Origin: Yamagishiella unicocca
Taxonomy: Eukaryota; Chlorophyta; Chlorophyceae; Chlamydomonadales; Volvocaceae
DNA length: 64,000 nucleotides
NCBI GenBank assembly: GCA_003116995.1
Contig: BDSL01000028.1
Location: 248,001-312,000 of the forward strand
Direction of reading: 5' to 3'
The notes beneath the pieces were generated by a model. The model was given only the letters and a program-made list of their open reading frames with translations. It did not search any database and was not told the origin of the DNA. A program made the position numbers and the translations under genes. Below, piece by piece: positions 47,801 to 59,424 of the stretch (positions within the stretch are counted from its first letter, which is position 1; every line of letters begins with the position of its first letter).

Positions 47801-49321
47801 GGGTCGTACACCTGCATGTTGCCTGAGCCCCATAATAAGGCCCCAGAAGGCATCAATGATTAAGGAATCAAGGATTACCCTGATATCGGAAATTAGCACA
47901 GCAGCCTACCTACGTCAGGCTCTCATCTTGGTCCGGACCACGGCACCCTAATACCGATTATCATCGTAGGGGCATCGCTCGGGAACGTCCCAGATAACCT
48001 ATGTACTTTTGATGCTATTTCCGCGGTGCCCTGATCGACATGCGCCTCCGCTTTCAGTGTGCACAGTATCTACTTTAATCTCTACCTTCGCAAATAACCT
48101 TCACAGACATCCATCCTCGCAAACCTCCGCCGGCATCTGCTGTCTACTCACCCGTGGTCATATCTTCATAGCCACTGATGAGGTACAGGATGTTGTCGAT
48201 CGTAGCGGCAGCCATGTGGTGGCCCTTGTAGAGCCGCTCCGCCTTCCTGTGTTATCCAAAAAACCCAAAATGGAAAGGGTGTCAAAATTCCAGCCCAGCG
48301 CATTGTGGCGCCTTCCTGTGCAACAGTAATTGTTACAGTGGGCTCCAGACTGAAAGGCAGACCTGTGTGTGCCCATATACATGAGTGTTCCGACGTTACT
48401 GGCGCCCAGCAGCAGGGCACAGACGGGTGCAGGCACTCTTGCCTGCGTGCTTAGGAAACCGAGCCACGAGAAGCCAGAATCCAGAAGAGTACGTGGACTG
48501 GTTGGACCGAATGTATGATTGTAAACCCAATAGCAATAGGAGACATTAAAAGGAGGCCCCAGACCACGTGACATGTGTGATCGGTCGCGCTCGGCGAATG
48601 CAGTCGCACTCGCGCGCATACTGGTTGCCAAGGTCATGGGCGGTACCGTTTGAACCTACCAACCAATGCTTTCCGCAGTCCCTCCCTCCCTGAATCGCCC
48701 ACACGACCCATTGCCGCTCACCTCGACCATGTGCCCTTGTTGATGTCCAAAACCAGCGTGCTCGCGGAGGCGGAGGCATCTCCTCTGCCCACGACAAGCA
48801 ACATCGGCTCACCGGCTTTGCCCTGCGAGGTCAGGCAGGGTGCAGGCGTGCGCTGGGTGTTCGGGCATCAGCAGCGCGTGTTGGGCGATGCATGCAAGGT
48901 ACGCCACGTGGGCGCCAAGAGATGGTACCCGCCCGAGGCAATTGTGCGGTTGCCTCGGCAGGATCCGGCTCGGTTTTGTAAGCAGCATTTGCCTGTCCTT
49001 GCGAAGCATGTCCGGCTGCCGAGAGCGCTACGTGTTGGGCTGCCGAGGCTACGGACGCCACACCGCGCGGCGGCGGCTCACATCGCTAGCTGCATCGCAA
49101 CCACCTACCCGCAGTAGGGCCGCCGACGTTTCGCCCAAGGCTTCTGGCATGTGGGGCAAGCTCCTCCATGTCACGTTGTCGGCAGCAGCGAGCTGCGGGC
49201 CCAGGACAGCTAGCTGCAACAGCACAGCCACCAGCGCGAATGCCGCGGCTGACCAGGCCGACCCACCGGCCAACGCTGCCCGTCGTGGCGGCAGGGCCAC
49301 GCCGCGACTCCCTGCAGTCAT
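44807..49321 (-). CDS. Secreted six-blade kelch protein with proline-rich tail
   Basis: Model on the - strand: exons 49109-49321, 48722-48822, 48152-48246, 47657-47822, 47203-47380, 46877-46992, 44807-46286, GT-AG and in phase, 782 aa. The ATG at 49321 opens a signal peptide with core [18 protein letters not shown]. Six kelch-type blades follow, each with its strand-and-turn motif: [50 protein letters not shown]. From ~361 the protein is a tail of 14-residue repeats ([14 protein letters not shown]), ending MPTKKL. Family knowledge: kelch propellers occur in galactose/glyoxal oxidases, including algal ones, but the oxidase C-terminal domain is not seen here. It is therefore probably a structural or binding matrix protein. 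Introns 2 and 5 contain retroelement fragments. A TATATCGATATA palindrome lies immediately upstream of the ATG. Confidence 0.82.
44960..45990 (-). repeat. 42-bp coding repeat in the kelch-protein tail
   Basis: More than twenty units of about 42 bp encode [14 protein letters not shown] or [14 protein letters not shown], read on the - strand. The reverse strand also stays open, giving a false glycine-rich frame. Confidence 0.9.
47083..47152 (+). mobile_element. Retroelement 3' end in intron 5 of the kelch gene
   Basis: CACCCGATAGCTCTATCTTA, GGTCTGGGGCCCACTGTAAC and AGTTACTACAAACAAA match the family end. The fragment is about 65 bp, antisense to the host gene, ends in an ACAAAC-type tail, and lies 50 bp from the intron's donor. 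Confidence 0.6.
48325..48366 (-). mobile_element. Retroelement end in intron 2 of the kelch gene
   Basis: GTAATTGTTACAGTGGGCTC followed by CAGACTGAAAGGCAGACC matches about 40 bp of the family end, in the same orientation as the host gene. Confidence 0.5.
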
Positions 49322-49817
49322 TATATCGATATATACTGGTGCGAGGTTGTTCTCCTCACGTTGACGTTGACGTCCGTCGTGTCGGCGGGAGTCCTTTGGA
49401 CGGTCGCCAGGCTTGCGCGAGCTATTGGGCGACGCAGATGGCAACTTGCTGTTGGAAATAATGTACAGGTTGCCACCTTTTATAGCGCTGAAGTCCAGGG
49501 CCGTTGGAGGAAATTAGAGTGGGCGAGTACGGGCGCGAGTCGTGTCCGTCATGGCAAGGGCGAGTTGGCCGGCGATGTTTTCTATGCAAGCCCGTGAAGG
49601 CGACTGGTAGCCAGAAGTGCCGAAATAATTTCGGTGCACGTTTGTCGTTTGCTCGGTCGTCAGGCAGGGCTTGGCCGTCCGTTCGCCGGACGTGAAAGGA
49701 ACAGAAAACGACCTGGACGCGACATCGCTGGACCTCCGTAAGCACCTATCCAAGTAGGATTGCGACAATTTCCAATAAAGCAAATATGTAGTTCTTGATT
49801 ACTGCGCCACCAGCTGA
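49322..49817. other. Upstream region of the kelch gene
   Basis: No gene. It should hold the kelch-gene promoter; the only AT-rich element near the ATG is the TATATCGATATA palindrome at 49322-49333. Its closeness to the ATG makes a conventional TATA role uncertain. Confidence 0.35.
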
Positions 49818-50852
49818 TCAGGCAGGTGTCGGCTCCTGTCGGTCGCAGCAGGGCCGACTCAGGCTCGGTTTCCGAAGGTCGCTTCTTTCTGCCTACAAGG
49901 ATCTGCACCCCCAACAGCCATGATGAAGCGAGATATACAAGCCTCGCGGGCAAGTCCCATATCGAGCAAATCCGAGGCAAGTGCACAAAGTTTGCCTTAA
50001 GAGCGACGGTTACATCCAGATGCGACTGCGGTGCTCGCCAGTTTTGCTCTGAGCATCACATGGCTGACATTATACACAGCGGCTCCGCATCTTACTCTAG
50101 ACGTCTTACTCCTAAGCCTCGATGCTTCCTTATCCAGCCACAGCTCTTCCCCCCAGTGCCCAGTGAGTGGCGTGAAATCGCCAGTGATCAAGATAAAACA
50201 GGTCCCTCACAGAACACGATCGACCCCGAGCCCAGGAGACCTGCGCGCAGTTAAGTAGCTGCGCCCAGTGACGTTCATCGACAGTAACGCCTTGTCCCAC
50301 AGTTCCCGGACAAGTACTTCGGCTTGTAGATCCCGTCGCCAAGAGATTGTAGCACATGTGTGTTTTAGCATGGCCCTAGATTGAATAGGTATCAATACGG
50401 AGCAGCGCACCAAGGGCCTGGGGCACTGCCGTGCTGGAACACGGCAGGCCGGGGCGGGAGGGGCACCTGCTCGTCCGCAGTGTGTCGTACGGGCCGAGAA
50501 AGCCACCAAAGCATTTTCATAATAAATAAATAAATAAGCTCCGACCGAAAAAGCAGCATAAGACAACGTGTCTCGTCTGTCGCGTCTGTTCTGAGCAGGA
50601 CTAGGCTACGGTGGACGACCCACAGTCCCCTAATGCCATCAAGGTGCCAGGTCCCTACCACCCGGATCAAACTCACCACGTCGCAAGCCAATCCTTCGGC
50701 AAGCACAATACCTCGCGGCAGTTTGCTACACTCCAGGCTTCAGAGACGACTCCCAGCAGCACTCCAAACGACACCGCTGTGCCAGCTCCCAACTCCCGCC
50801 GCCACACGAGCGAGCATGCGTCCAGCGTTGCCGCTGCCGCCGCTCAGCAGTC

Positions 50853-53214
50853 TCAACCGCCACCACCGCCACCATCGCCACCACCCGAGGGCAGGTACGG
50901 CACGAGCGCCGACGCCAGATTCGCCAGGGAACGGGTTTGCACGAACACCGTGCCGGGACCGGTGAAGTTGTTGACGAGTCCCTCGCCGGAGACGACGCTC
51001 TTGACCAGCGACTTGGTCGCCTTGCCGACCGACCAGTGCATGCCCGAGGTCCAGGCCACGCAGTAGCCATTATCTGGCAGCAGCAGCAGTAGCAGGAGCG
51101 GGAGAGGTCAGGTCAGGTCAGGGAGATTTGATGCGGGTCGCGAGGAGGCGTCCTTCTTGATTTGTTTTACTTTCATTCCTTCGACTTTCATTCGACTAGG
51201 CTTACCGATCTTGCGGCGCTCCCCTGGAGCAAGGTCGTAACGCGTGATGGCGCCGTACGAGCATACCAGCAGGCGCCCTCGGCCAGTCGCCTCCATCACG
51301 AAGAAGCCCTCGCCGCCGCAGCAGCCCTGCGCCGTGGCAACCGGGGGGCCGTCCGATCAGCAGCCATTGGACCTCAATGCAAGAGCTGCCATTTCAGCCA
51401 TATGCAGGTCCACGTTTGGGTCGAAACAGGCTCAGTCCACCTCAAGCAAAAAAGGCGCGCCGCTTCTCTCTTCCAAAACGCCAACCCCATTCCTCTTGTT
51501 GCCGCACCCTGCCAACTCACGGAGCCGCGTCCGCCACGCACTTCCCAGTCCGTTGCCGCTTCCATCCCAAGGCCCACTTTACTCGCCTCGATGGGCACGG
51601 GGTCGGTACCATCTACTACCCCACTGCGGTACTAACCCACTGCGGTACTGCCCCACTGCGGTACTAACCCACTGCGGTACTGCCCCACTGCGGTACTACC
51701 CCACTGCGGTACTGCCCCACTGTGGTAGGCCTGCCGCCGCCATGCGCCTCCTGGCCCCTCCCCCCCAAAGCTGCTCCGGGCCCCAGCACCGTCCCTCCCC
51801 CCGCCCACGGCTCCTCCTTCCCCCGCCTCCCGGGTGTTCCTTGCACCCCCCGCCCCCCGGCTCCTCCCCCACCTGCGCTGCGTTGAGCATCCTGACGCCA
51901 ATGGAGAGGGTCTCGTCACATGCCAAGAAGCCGCCGGGCTGAACCGTCCAGCCTGGAGCACGGGCGCCAGGGCGAAATTTGAGCGAGGGGGGAAGCATTG
52001 GAGGGGGGGGATCCCCGACCGAAGACCGACCGAAGACCGACCGAAGACCGACCGAAGACCGACCGAAGACAGGTGATCCCCGACCCGCGAGAATCCAGAC
52101 CGACAGTGCAGTATTTCGTGTCATTCTAGCCCCGACCAACCGACAGCTCCGAAACCGCAGCATCCGCCGCTGCCCCTGCCGGCCGGAAGGACCCCCAACA
52201 CCGTGCGCCAACCCGCCCCCTGCGTGTGTTCCTTTGCTGCTCGCTGCGACCCCACCTAAGAGGCCCTAACCCTCGCGCGTGTCCTCCTCACCGTGGGCCC
52301 CGTCCATGTGCAGCATTATGATCTCTCCCGGCACCGGCGGTGCGAGGAGGACATCCCCCCGAGGACCCTGACCTGAGAGCAAGCTGGGGAGGGGCAGCGG
52401 AATGGCCGAGGGAGGTACTTACGGCATGCTGTTGCACACAAAAATATGTCTGTACACGATGGGTAAGCGTTCACGGAGGTTTGATGGAGGAGGGTTGGTT
52501 GAGAGCGAAGGGCATGCGTGACTCGTACGGCTTACAGTTGGATCCAGGATGGGAGGGGAGGAGTGACCGTGGTGCGTTCCGGGGCGGTCGGGATGCGCCG
52601 TTTAGGAAGGGGGGAGGTGCGGACACCGAGCGCTGGCGCAGGCATCGGCGGGATATGCTGGTGTGGATGGAGCGAAACGACCACAGGAAAGACAGCGTTG
52701 GGTAGCAGCGTTGGGTGTGATGCAGGGTCGACAATAATGGGCTGTGATACCTCATGCGCTCGGTAAGCGGGAGGGAGGAGGTGGGAGTCATAATGGAAGC
52801 AAGTCGAACCAGCCCGCGCTTACGAGAAGTGGCTGAAGAACATTGAGCCACCCGCACAGCAGCACCGGAGTAGAGAGGAGCCAAGGCCACCTTCCATCCG
52901 GGTGTCGATGTCGACATTGTCGCTCATGGTGACCATGACACCGCCCTGGCTCTTCAAGCCATCCCCGGCAGCGACAGAAACTTCGACGGCAGCGAACGCG
53001 CCCTCAAACTTCAACTTATATTTGCCAGTAGGGTCGAAATTAGAGCTGGTCTGCGCAGCGGTACCTGCGCGCGCGGGAGAAGCTGCGTGAGCTTCGACAT
53101 CAACTGAGCTTCGACATACCGATATCACGGACGAAGCCTGCCACCTGGATAGGCCATCAGGGGCTGTCCCTCGTGGACCTTTTGAGGGTATGAAGTGCCC
53201 GGTCCAGCGGCCAT
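50853..53214 (-). CDS. AIM24/DUF124 family protein, copy A
   Basis: Model on the - strand: exons 53145-53214, 52824-53064, 52292-52383, 51873-51952, 51206-51326, 50853-51073, all GT-AG and phase-consistent, 274 aa. The start ATG at 53214 lies in ACCATGGCC and gives MAAGPGTSYPQ; the longer frame through intron 1 has no ATG. Family signatures in order: YKLKFEG and VEVSVAAGDGLKSQGGVMV (~30-60), GGSMFFSHFS, GDVLLAPPVPGEIIMLH, WTVQPGGFLACD, GEGFFVMEATGRGRLLVCSY, YDLAPGERRKIDNG, GEGLVNNFTGPGTVFVQTR. These match the AIM24 (DUF124) fold, known from bacteria, fungal mitochondria and plants. The biochemical role is poorly defined, and no clear targeting peptide is visible. The C-terminus is a short glycine run. 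It is duplicated at 57181-59424. Confidence 0.88.
51614..51728. repeat. 16-bp tandem repeat in intron 4 of AIM24 copy A
   Basis: Seven units of CCACTGCGGTACTAAC/CCACTGCGGTACTGCC at exact 16-bp spacing. Copy B has only about two units at the matching site (57970-58003). Confidence 0.9.
52016..52070. repeat. 11-bp tandem repeat in intron 3 of AIM24 copy A
   Basis: Five units of CGACCGAAGAC. The matching position in copy B (near 58310) lacks the array. Confidence 0.9.
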
Positions 53215-54037
53215 GGTAATAGCTGTTTCGGGTCAATACGCCATAAAATTATTAGAAACAGAACGGTAGGCAATGTGTGATAAGATATTCCTGGTTGTGT
53301 ATATATGCTGTATCATGTAACCATGGTCCGGCACTTAGCGACCATCGCGACCAACTGACGTTCAGTGTACCTCAGAGAACCCCACAACGACAGAAGTCTA
53401 TCACGCCATGCGCTTTCTTTAAAAGATATCTGATAGCCTGCTGTTCAGCTATCTGGGCACGCAGATTAGCGCTTTACAACTTTGGAGCAACTGCCTTACT
53501 TGTACCTAGCAACTGCCTTGTACCTACGCTGAAATCCCATGGCCTTGGCCGACGGGAGCAAAACTTTATAATAACGTGCCAGTTACTTAAGAGTGTGTTC
53601 AAGCGCTTGTTCCTCTCATACTTTGCGACAAAGGTGAGTTCCGGTCAGGTTGTCGTGACAAAAAGCGGCGATCTGCGTTGGGCCTAGTCACCTCAGCTGC
53701 ATCAATGGAGTGTGACGAGCATTGTGGGAAAGAACTTGAGCGAAGAACTCTAGATTCCTGCGTGGTACGGTATGGAGTGTGCGCCGACCATAACCTCCCC
53801 GCGGTCACCAACAACCCTCGTCGGCAACCTGCGGTCCGAGGGCCTGCCGCATCTGTCCCCAGAGATGCTCGCTCCTTGGCGGTCGGACAAACAAACAGAC
53901 AGACAGGCAAACAAACAACTGCTCAAACCACGTTACCTGCACCTACCCTGACTGGGTCATCTACACTCACCGCTTGGCCACAGCCTTCCCGCGTGTCGCC
54001 CACGTGCGGAGTACCTGCTGCTGAGGCGGCGGAGTGC

Positions 54038-56132
54038 CTATAGGAGGCGAGCCAGGGGATTGAGAACCTGAAGCGAACCAAGGGTCCAGTGCCCTGCCTG
54101 ACGATGTGCGTACGGCATACAGATGCCGGACAATGTTCGGAAGACAGACGACTGACGGACGGAGGACAACTCCTGCCTGAAATAATGGTACTTTGTACAG
54201 ATGGCAATGTGTGACGGATCCTAATCAACTCCGTCCCCCAAGCGATGGACCTGCGCAACGGAATCATGAACAGGGCGCCCTACCTACCTGCGCGATATCT
54301 CTTATCTGCAACCGTATGTGTTCCGCTTACTGCTGCCAGCAACGCATGCATGTGTGCGTGCCCAACCTCACGAACCAATAAATTTACTCATTATAAGGAT
54401 CCCCTGGCCACGTCTGCTGCCCGTCGCATCCGGTCGCATCCCTGTCGTCCTTGCTCCACGCAGCGGCGGACAGGCCCAACACGCCGACACGCAAACCACC
54501 GCCTGGTACAGCTTCTTTGATTGGCCACACCCCGTCCAGGGCTGGACTGGATGCAGGAAGCAATGCAAACGCGCAATAACTACAAAATCGGTGTCAAGCA
54601 GCTTCGACCGCTGCCAGACACGGACTTCTTGGACAGATTTCTAAGTTGTAGTCTTTGTTCAAGTAGTGTGTGCGCAGCAGGATTTGACTCAATTGGACCT
54701 CACTCTCAAGAGGGAATGAAACCGCGTACGTGTAAATTGGCCCACGGCAATGCACCAGACTGCTCTCAATGTCAGGCCCGCCCTTCCATCAATTCAATAC
54801 GCAAACCAAGTAGCACGGACATCACCGGATCAACGGTCACAACGGTCATGCCGCTGAACGGCTGGCGCTCATCGTCGGTAGGTCTCGCAAGAGGGATCAC
54901 ATGGGCCCAAATAGATGTTCGTTGTTTAAAAAACGCAAAAATGTGCGGCCCCCAGCGGCTGCACAACGCATGAGAGGGACTTGCTTATTTGATGGCTTCC
55001 GTGGGTCGCTCGACCGCCAAAGCTGGTATGTACGTACGTAGCAGCTGGGTTCTGGCGTAAAACCAAACGCCGGCCAATTATCAGCATGTGCAGCTTTGGC
55101 TCATGACTAGGAGTACTACGTGAGTACATACAGCTAAAGTGCTGTCGCTACATACAATCGATCACTATTAATCGATCGAAGGGCAGGCCACTGGGGACCC
55201 ATACACCCATTCCATTCCCACCGACGGAATACCACCCCGATCTTGTTGCTCCCTTTAACACACACGCACCCTCCGTCCATGCATAGCCATACTATACGTG
55301 GTTGAATTAATAGCAGTGTAGACTATCCACGAGTGGCGGCAGCACGGCTAGACCGGGGGAGGCTACACGAGGGAGCCAGCAAGGCCACCTACTGCTTCGT
55401 GTCCGATCCGGTGCCTGGCTTCGGCCGTTCGGGCGGCGGAGGGGACCGTAGCAGCGGCGCCAGAGACGGCGGCCGCGGAGCTGGAGGTGGCGATCTAGGG
55501 GAAGGAGATGGCGGCAGCGGCGCTGGGGATGGAGGCAGCGGCGAAGGAGATGCCGGCCTCGGGGCTGCTGGAGACGGCGGCAGCGGTGAAGGAGATGTCG
55601 GCTTCGGGGCTGGTGACGGCGGCAGCGGCGAAGGAGATGGCGGCAGCGGGACTGGAGATGGCGGCAGCGGTGAAGGAGATGGCGGCTTCGGGGCTGGTGA
55701 CGGCGGCAGCGGTGAAGGAGATGGCGGCAGCGGCGCTGGGGATGGCGGCATTGGGGAGGGTGGTGGTGGCTGCAGCGAAGGAGATGGCGGCAGCGGCGCT
55801 GGGGATGGCGGCAGCGGCGAAGGAGATGGCGGGCTCGGGGCTGGTGACGGCGGAGGCTGGACACCGTCATCGACTCCCGGCGCCCATTTGCAGGGGACGG
55901 CGGGGCGGGGTTGGGCGGCGACGACGTGACGACCGGCAGCACTGACGACATGCTCAGTCATATGCAAATGCGTATGTACGGCCGTTGTATGTACGACATG
56001 CGGGCGAGGGTGCGCACAGCAGCGGATCCACCGGAAGGGATTCATATCGTACGTACGGCACATGCATACGACTTAGGTACCTTTATGCGGAATATTGATG
56101 TTGCCAGTCCTTCCACAAAACAGGCATACCAG
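54038..56132. repeat. Second kelch unit, deleted copy (unit III)
   Basis: Matches the 3' flank and tail of the intact kelch gene (43320-46085). Homology stops at about 55955, where the coding exons should begin; a ~175-bp segment follows, partly shared with 43012-43115, then duplication copy B. The seven-exon body is missing. Confidence 0.8.
55389..55955 (-). pseudogene. Truncated, frameshifted kelch-protein tail
   Basis: Reading on the - strand, [18 protein letters not shown] matches [18 protein letters not shown] of the intact gene. Near 55855 one C is missing relative to the intact copy (GGAGGCTGG here, GGAGGGCTGG at 46007 on the + strand), so the junction segment and the proline-rich repeats fall in different frames. 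The repeats then run to [16 protein letters not shown]. All six blades and the signal peptide are absent. Called a pseudogene for both reasons. Confidence 0.8.
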
Positions 56133-57180
56133 GCAGGTGTTGGCTCTTGTCGGCCGCGGCAGGGCCGCGGCCGACAGGGCCGACTCAGGCTCTGTTTCCG
56201 AAGGTCGCTTCTTTCTGCCTGCAAACTATTCTTATTTTGTTCGTCTTTCTGCAAGGACCTGCACCCCCAACAGCCATGATGAAGCGAGATATACAAGTCT
56301 CACAGGCAAGTCCCGTATCGAGCAAATCCGAGGCAAGCACACGAAGTTGGCCATCACGAGTGACGGTTACATCCAGACGCGACTGCGGTGCTCGCCAGTT
56401 TTGCTCTGAGCATCACATGGCTGGCATTATACACAGCGGCTCCGCATCTTACTCTAGACGTCTTACTCCCAAGCCTCGATGCTTCCTTATCCAGGCACAG
56501 CTCTTTCCCCCAGTGCCCAGTGAGCGGCGTGAAATCGCCAGTGATCAAGTGATCAAACGATCGACCCCGAGCTCGAGGACGTCTGCGTGCTGTGAAGCAG
56601 CTGCGCCGGTGACATTCGTCGACAGTGACGCCTTGTCCCAAAGTTCCCGCGATGTACAAGTGCTTCAGTTTGTCGCCAAGAGATTGTAGCACATGTGTGT
56701 TTAAGCATGGCCCTAGATTGAATCGGTATCAATACGGAGGGAGCAGCGCACCAAGGGCCCCGGTACTGCCAGTGCTGGAACACGGCAGGCCGGGGCAGGA
56801 GGGGCACCTGCTCGTCGGCAGTATAACGTACGGGCCGAGAAAGCCACCAAAGCACTTCATAATAATGAAAAAAGCCCCGAATCGAAAAAGCAGAGTCAGA
56901 CAACGTGTCTCGTCTGTTCTGAGCTGGACTAGACTATCCAACGGGTGGACGACCCACGGTCCCCTAATGCCATAAAGGTGCCAGGTCCCTACCACCCGGA
57001 AAACACTCACCACGTCACCAGCCATGCCTCCGGCAAAATACCTCTAAGAGGCCACACTCCAGGCTTAAGAGACGGCTCCCAGCATTCCGTCGGCACCACT
57101 CCAAACGACACCGATGTGCCAGCTCCCAACTCCCGCCCCCATGTGAGCGAGCATGCGTCCAGCGTTGCCGCTGCCGCCGC

Positions 57181-57195
57181 TCAGCAGTCATTATT

Positions 57196-57228
<33 letters not shown>

Positions 57229-59424
57229 CGAGGGCAGGTACGGCACGAGCGCCGACGCCAGATTCGCCAGGGAGCGGGTTTGTACGAACACCGTGCCGGG
57301 GCCGGTGAAGTTGTTGACGAGTCCCTCGCCGGAGACGACACTCTTGACCAGCGACTTGGTCGCCTTGCCGACCGACCAGTGCATGCCCGAGGTCCAGGCC
57401 ACGCAGTAGCCATTATCTGGCAGTAGCAGCAGCAGTAGTAGCAGGAGCGGGAGAGGGCAAGGTCAGGGCAGGGAGGTTTGATGCGGGTCGCGAGGAGGCG
57501 TCCTTCTTGCTTTGTTTTACTTTCATTCCTTCGACTTTCATTCGACTAGGCTTACCGATTTTGCGGCGCTCCCCTGGAGCAAGGTCGTAACGCGTGATGG
57601 CGCCGTACGAGCACACCAGCAGGCGCCCGCGGCCAGTCGCCTCCATCACGAAGAAGCCCTCGCCGCCGCAGCAGCCCTGCGCCGTGGCAACCGGGGGGCC
57701 GTCCGATCAGCAGCCATTGGACCTCAATGCAAGAGCTGCCAGTTCAGCCACATGCAGGTCCACGTTTGGGGTCGATACAGGCTCAGTCCACCTCAAGCAA
57801 AAAAGGCGCGCCGCCTCTCCCTTCTAAGACGCCCAACCCCAGTCTTCTTGTTGCCGCACCCTGCCAACTCACGAAGCCTCGTCCGCCACGCACTTGCCAC
57901 TCCGTTGCCGCTCCCATCCCAAGGCCCACTTTACTCGCCTCGATGGGCACGGGGTCGGTACCATCTAGCTACTACCCCACTGCGGTACTACCCCACAGCC
58001 ATAGGCCTGCCACCGCCATGCGCCTCCTGGCCCCTCCCCCCCAAAGCTGCTCCGGGCCCCAGCGCCGCCCCCTCCCCCCGCCCACGGCTCCTCCTTCCCC
58101 CGCCTCCCGGGTGTTACTTGCAGCCCCCCGCCCCCCTGGTGTGACTTGTAACCCCCCGGCCCCCGGCTCTCCTCCACCTGCGCTGCGTTGAGCATCCTGA
58201 CGCCAATGGAGAGGGTCTCGTCACATGCCAAGAAGCCGCCGGGCTGAACCGTCCAGCCTGGAGCACGGGCGCCAGGGCAACATTTGAGCGAGAGGGGAAT
58301 GGGAGGGGGCGATCCAGACCGACAATGCAGCGTCTCGTGTCATCCTCGCCTCGACCAACCGACAGCTCCGAAACCGCAGCATCCGCCGCTGCCCCTGCCG
58401 GCCGGAAGGACCCCCAACACCGTGCGCCAACCCGCCCCCTGCGTGTGTTCCTTTGCTGCTCGCTGCGACCCCACCTAAGAGGCCCTAACCCTCGCGCGTG
58501 TCCTCCTCACCGTGGGCCCCGTCCATGTGCAGCATTATGATCTCTCCCGGCACCGGCGGTGCGAGGAGGACATCCCCCCGAGGACCCTGACCTGAGAGCA
58601 AGCTGGGGAGGGGCAGCGGAATGGCCGAGGGAGGTACTTACGGCATGCTGTTGCACACAAAAATATGTATGGACACGATGGGTAGAGCGTTCACGGAGGT
58701 TTGAGGAGGAGGGTTGGTTGAGAGCGAAGGGCATGCGTGACTCGTACGGCTTACAGTTGGATCCAGGATGGGAGGGGAGGAGTGACCGTGGTGCGTTCCG
58801 GGGCGGTCGGGATGCGCCGTTTAGGAAGGGGGGAGGTGCGGACACCGAGCGCTGGCGCAGGCATCGGCGGGATATGCTGGTATGGATGGAGCGAAACGAC
58901 CACAGGAAAGACTGGCAGCGTTGGGTGTGATGCAGGGTCGACAATAATGGGCTGTGATACCTCATGCGCTCGGTAAGCGGGAGGGAGGAGGTGGGAGTCA
59001 TAATGGAAGCAAGTCGAACCAGCCCGCGCTTACGAGAAGTGGCTGAAGAACATTGAGCCACCCGCACAGCAGCACCGGAGTAGAGAGGAGCCAAGGCCAC
59101 CTTCCATCCGGGTGTCGATGTCGACATTGTCGCTCATGGTGACCATGACACCGCCCTGGCTCTTCAAGCCATCCCCGGCAGCGACAGAAACTTCGACGGC
59201 AGCGAACGCGCCCTCAAACTTCAACTTATATTTGCCAGTAGGGTCGAAATTAGAGCTGGTCTGCGCAGCGGTACCTGCGCGCGCGGGAGAAGCTGCGTGA
59301 GCTTCGACATCAACTGAGCTTCGACATACTGGTATCACGGACGAAGCCTGCCACCTGGATAGGCCATCAGGGGCTGTCCCTCGTGGACCTTTTGAGGGTA
59401 TGAAGTGCCCGGTCCAGCGGCCAT
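57181..59424 (-). CDS. AIM24/DUF124 family protein, copy B
   Basis: Model on the - strand: exons 59355-59424, 59034-59274, 58511-58602, 58178-58257, 57556-57676, 57181-57416, 279 aa. Every splice site and phase of copy A is kept, and exons 1-5 appear identical or nearly so at the protein level. The only clear protein change is the C-terminus: a longer glycine run ending NNDC, where copy A stops after the glycines. All AIM24 signature blocks are present, so this copy also looks functional. Introns 2, 3 and 4 are shorter than in copy A because tandem repeats are absent or reduced. Being in the unit whose kelch gene was lost, it is now next to the kelch pseudogene. Confidence 0.87.

Larger units (their letters stand above)
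49818..54037. repeat. Segmental duplication, copy A (AIM24 unit)
   Basis: Collinear with 56133-60300, with near identity through exons, introns and both flanks. Landmarks: ACTCAGGCTC near the left edge, the AIM24 exons, and GTGAGTTCCGGTCAGG near the right edge. Differences are mostly indels and tandem-repeat length. Confidence 0.92.

Noticed and set aside
52820..53236. AIM24 first exon taken as one continuous frame from 53236
   Set aside because: That frame begins with TTG and has no ATG before the conserved domain. Splitting it into exon 1 (53145-53214, with a good ATG context) and exon 2 with a GT-AG intron restores a normal start in phase, and the same holds in copy B.
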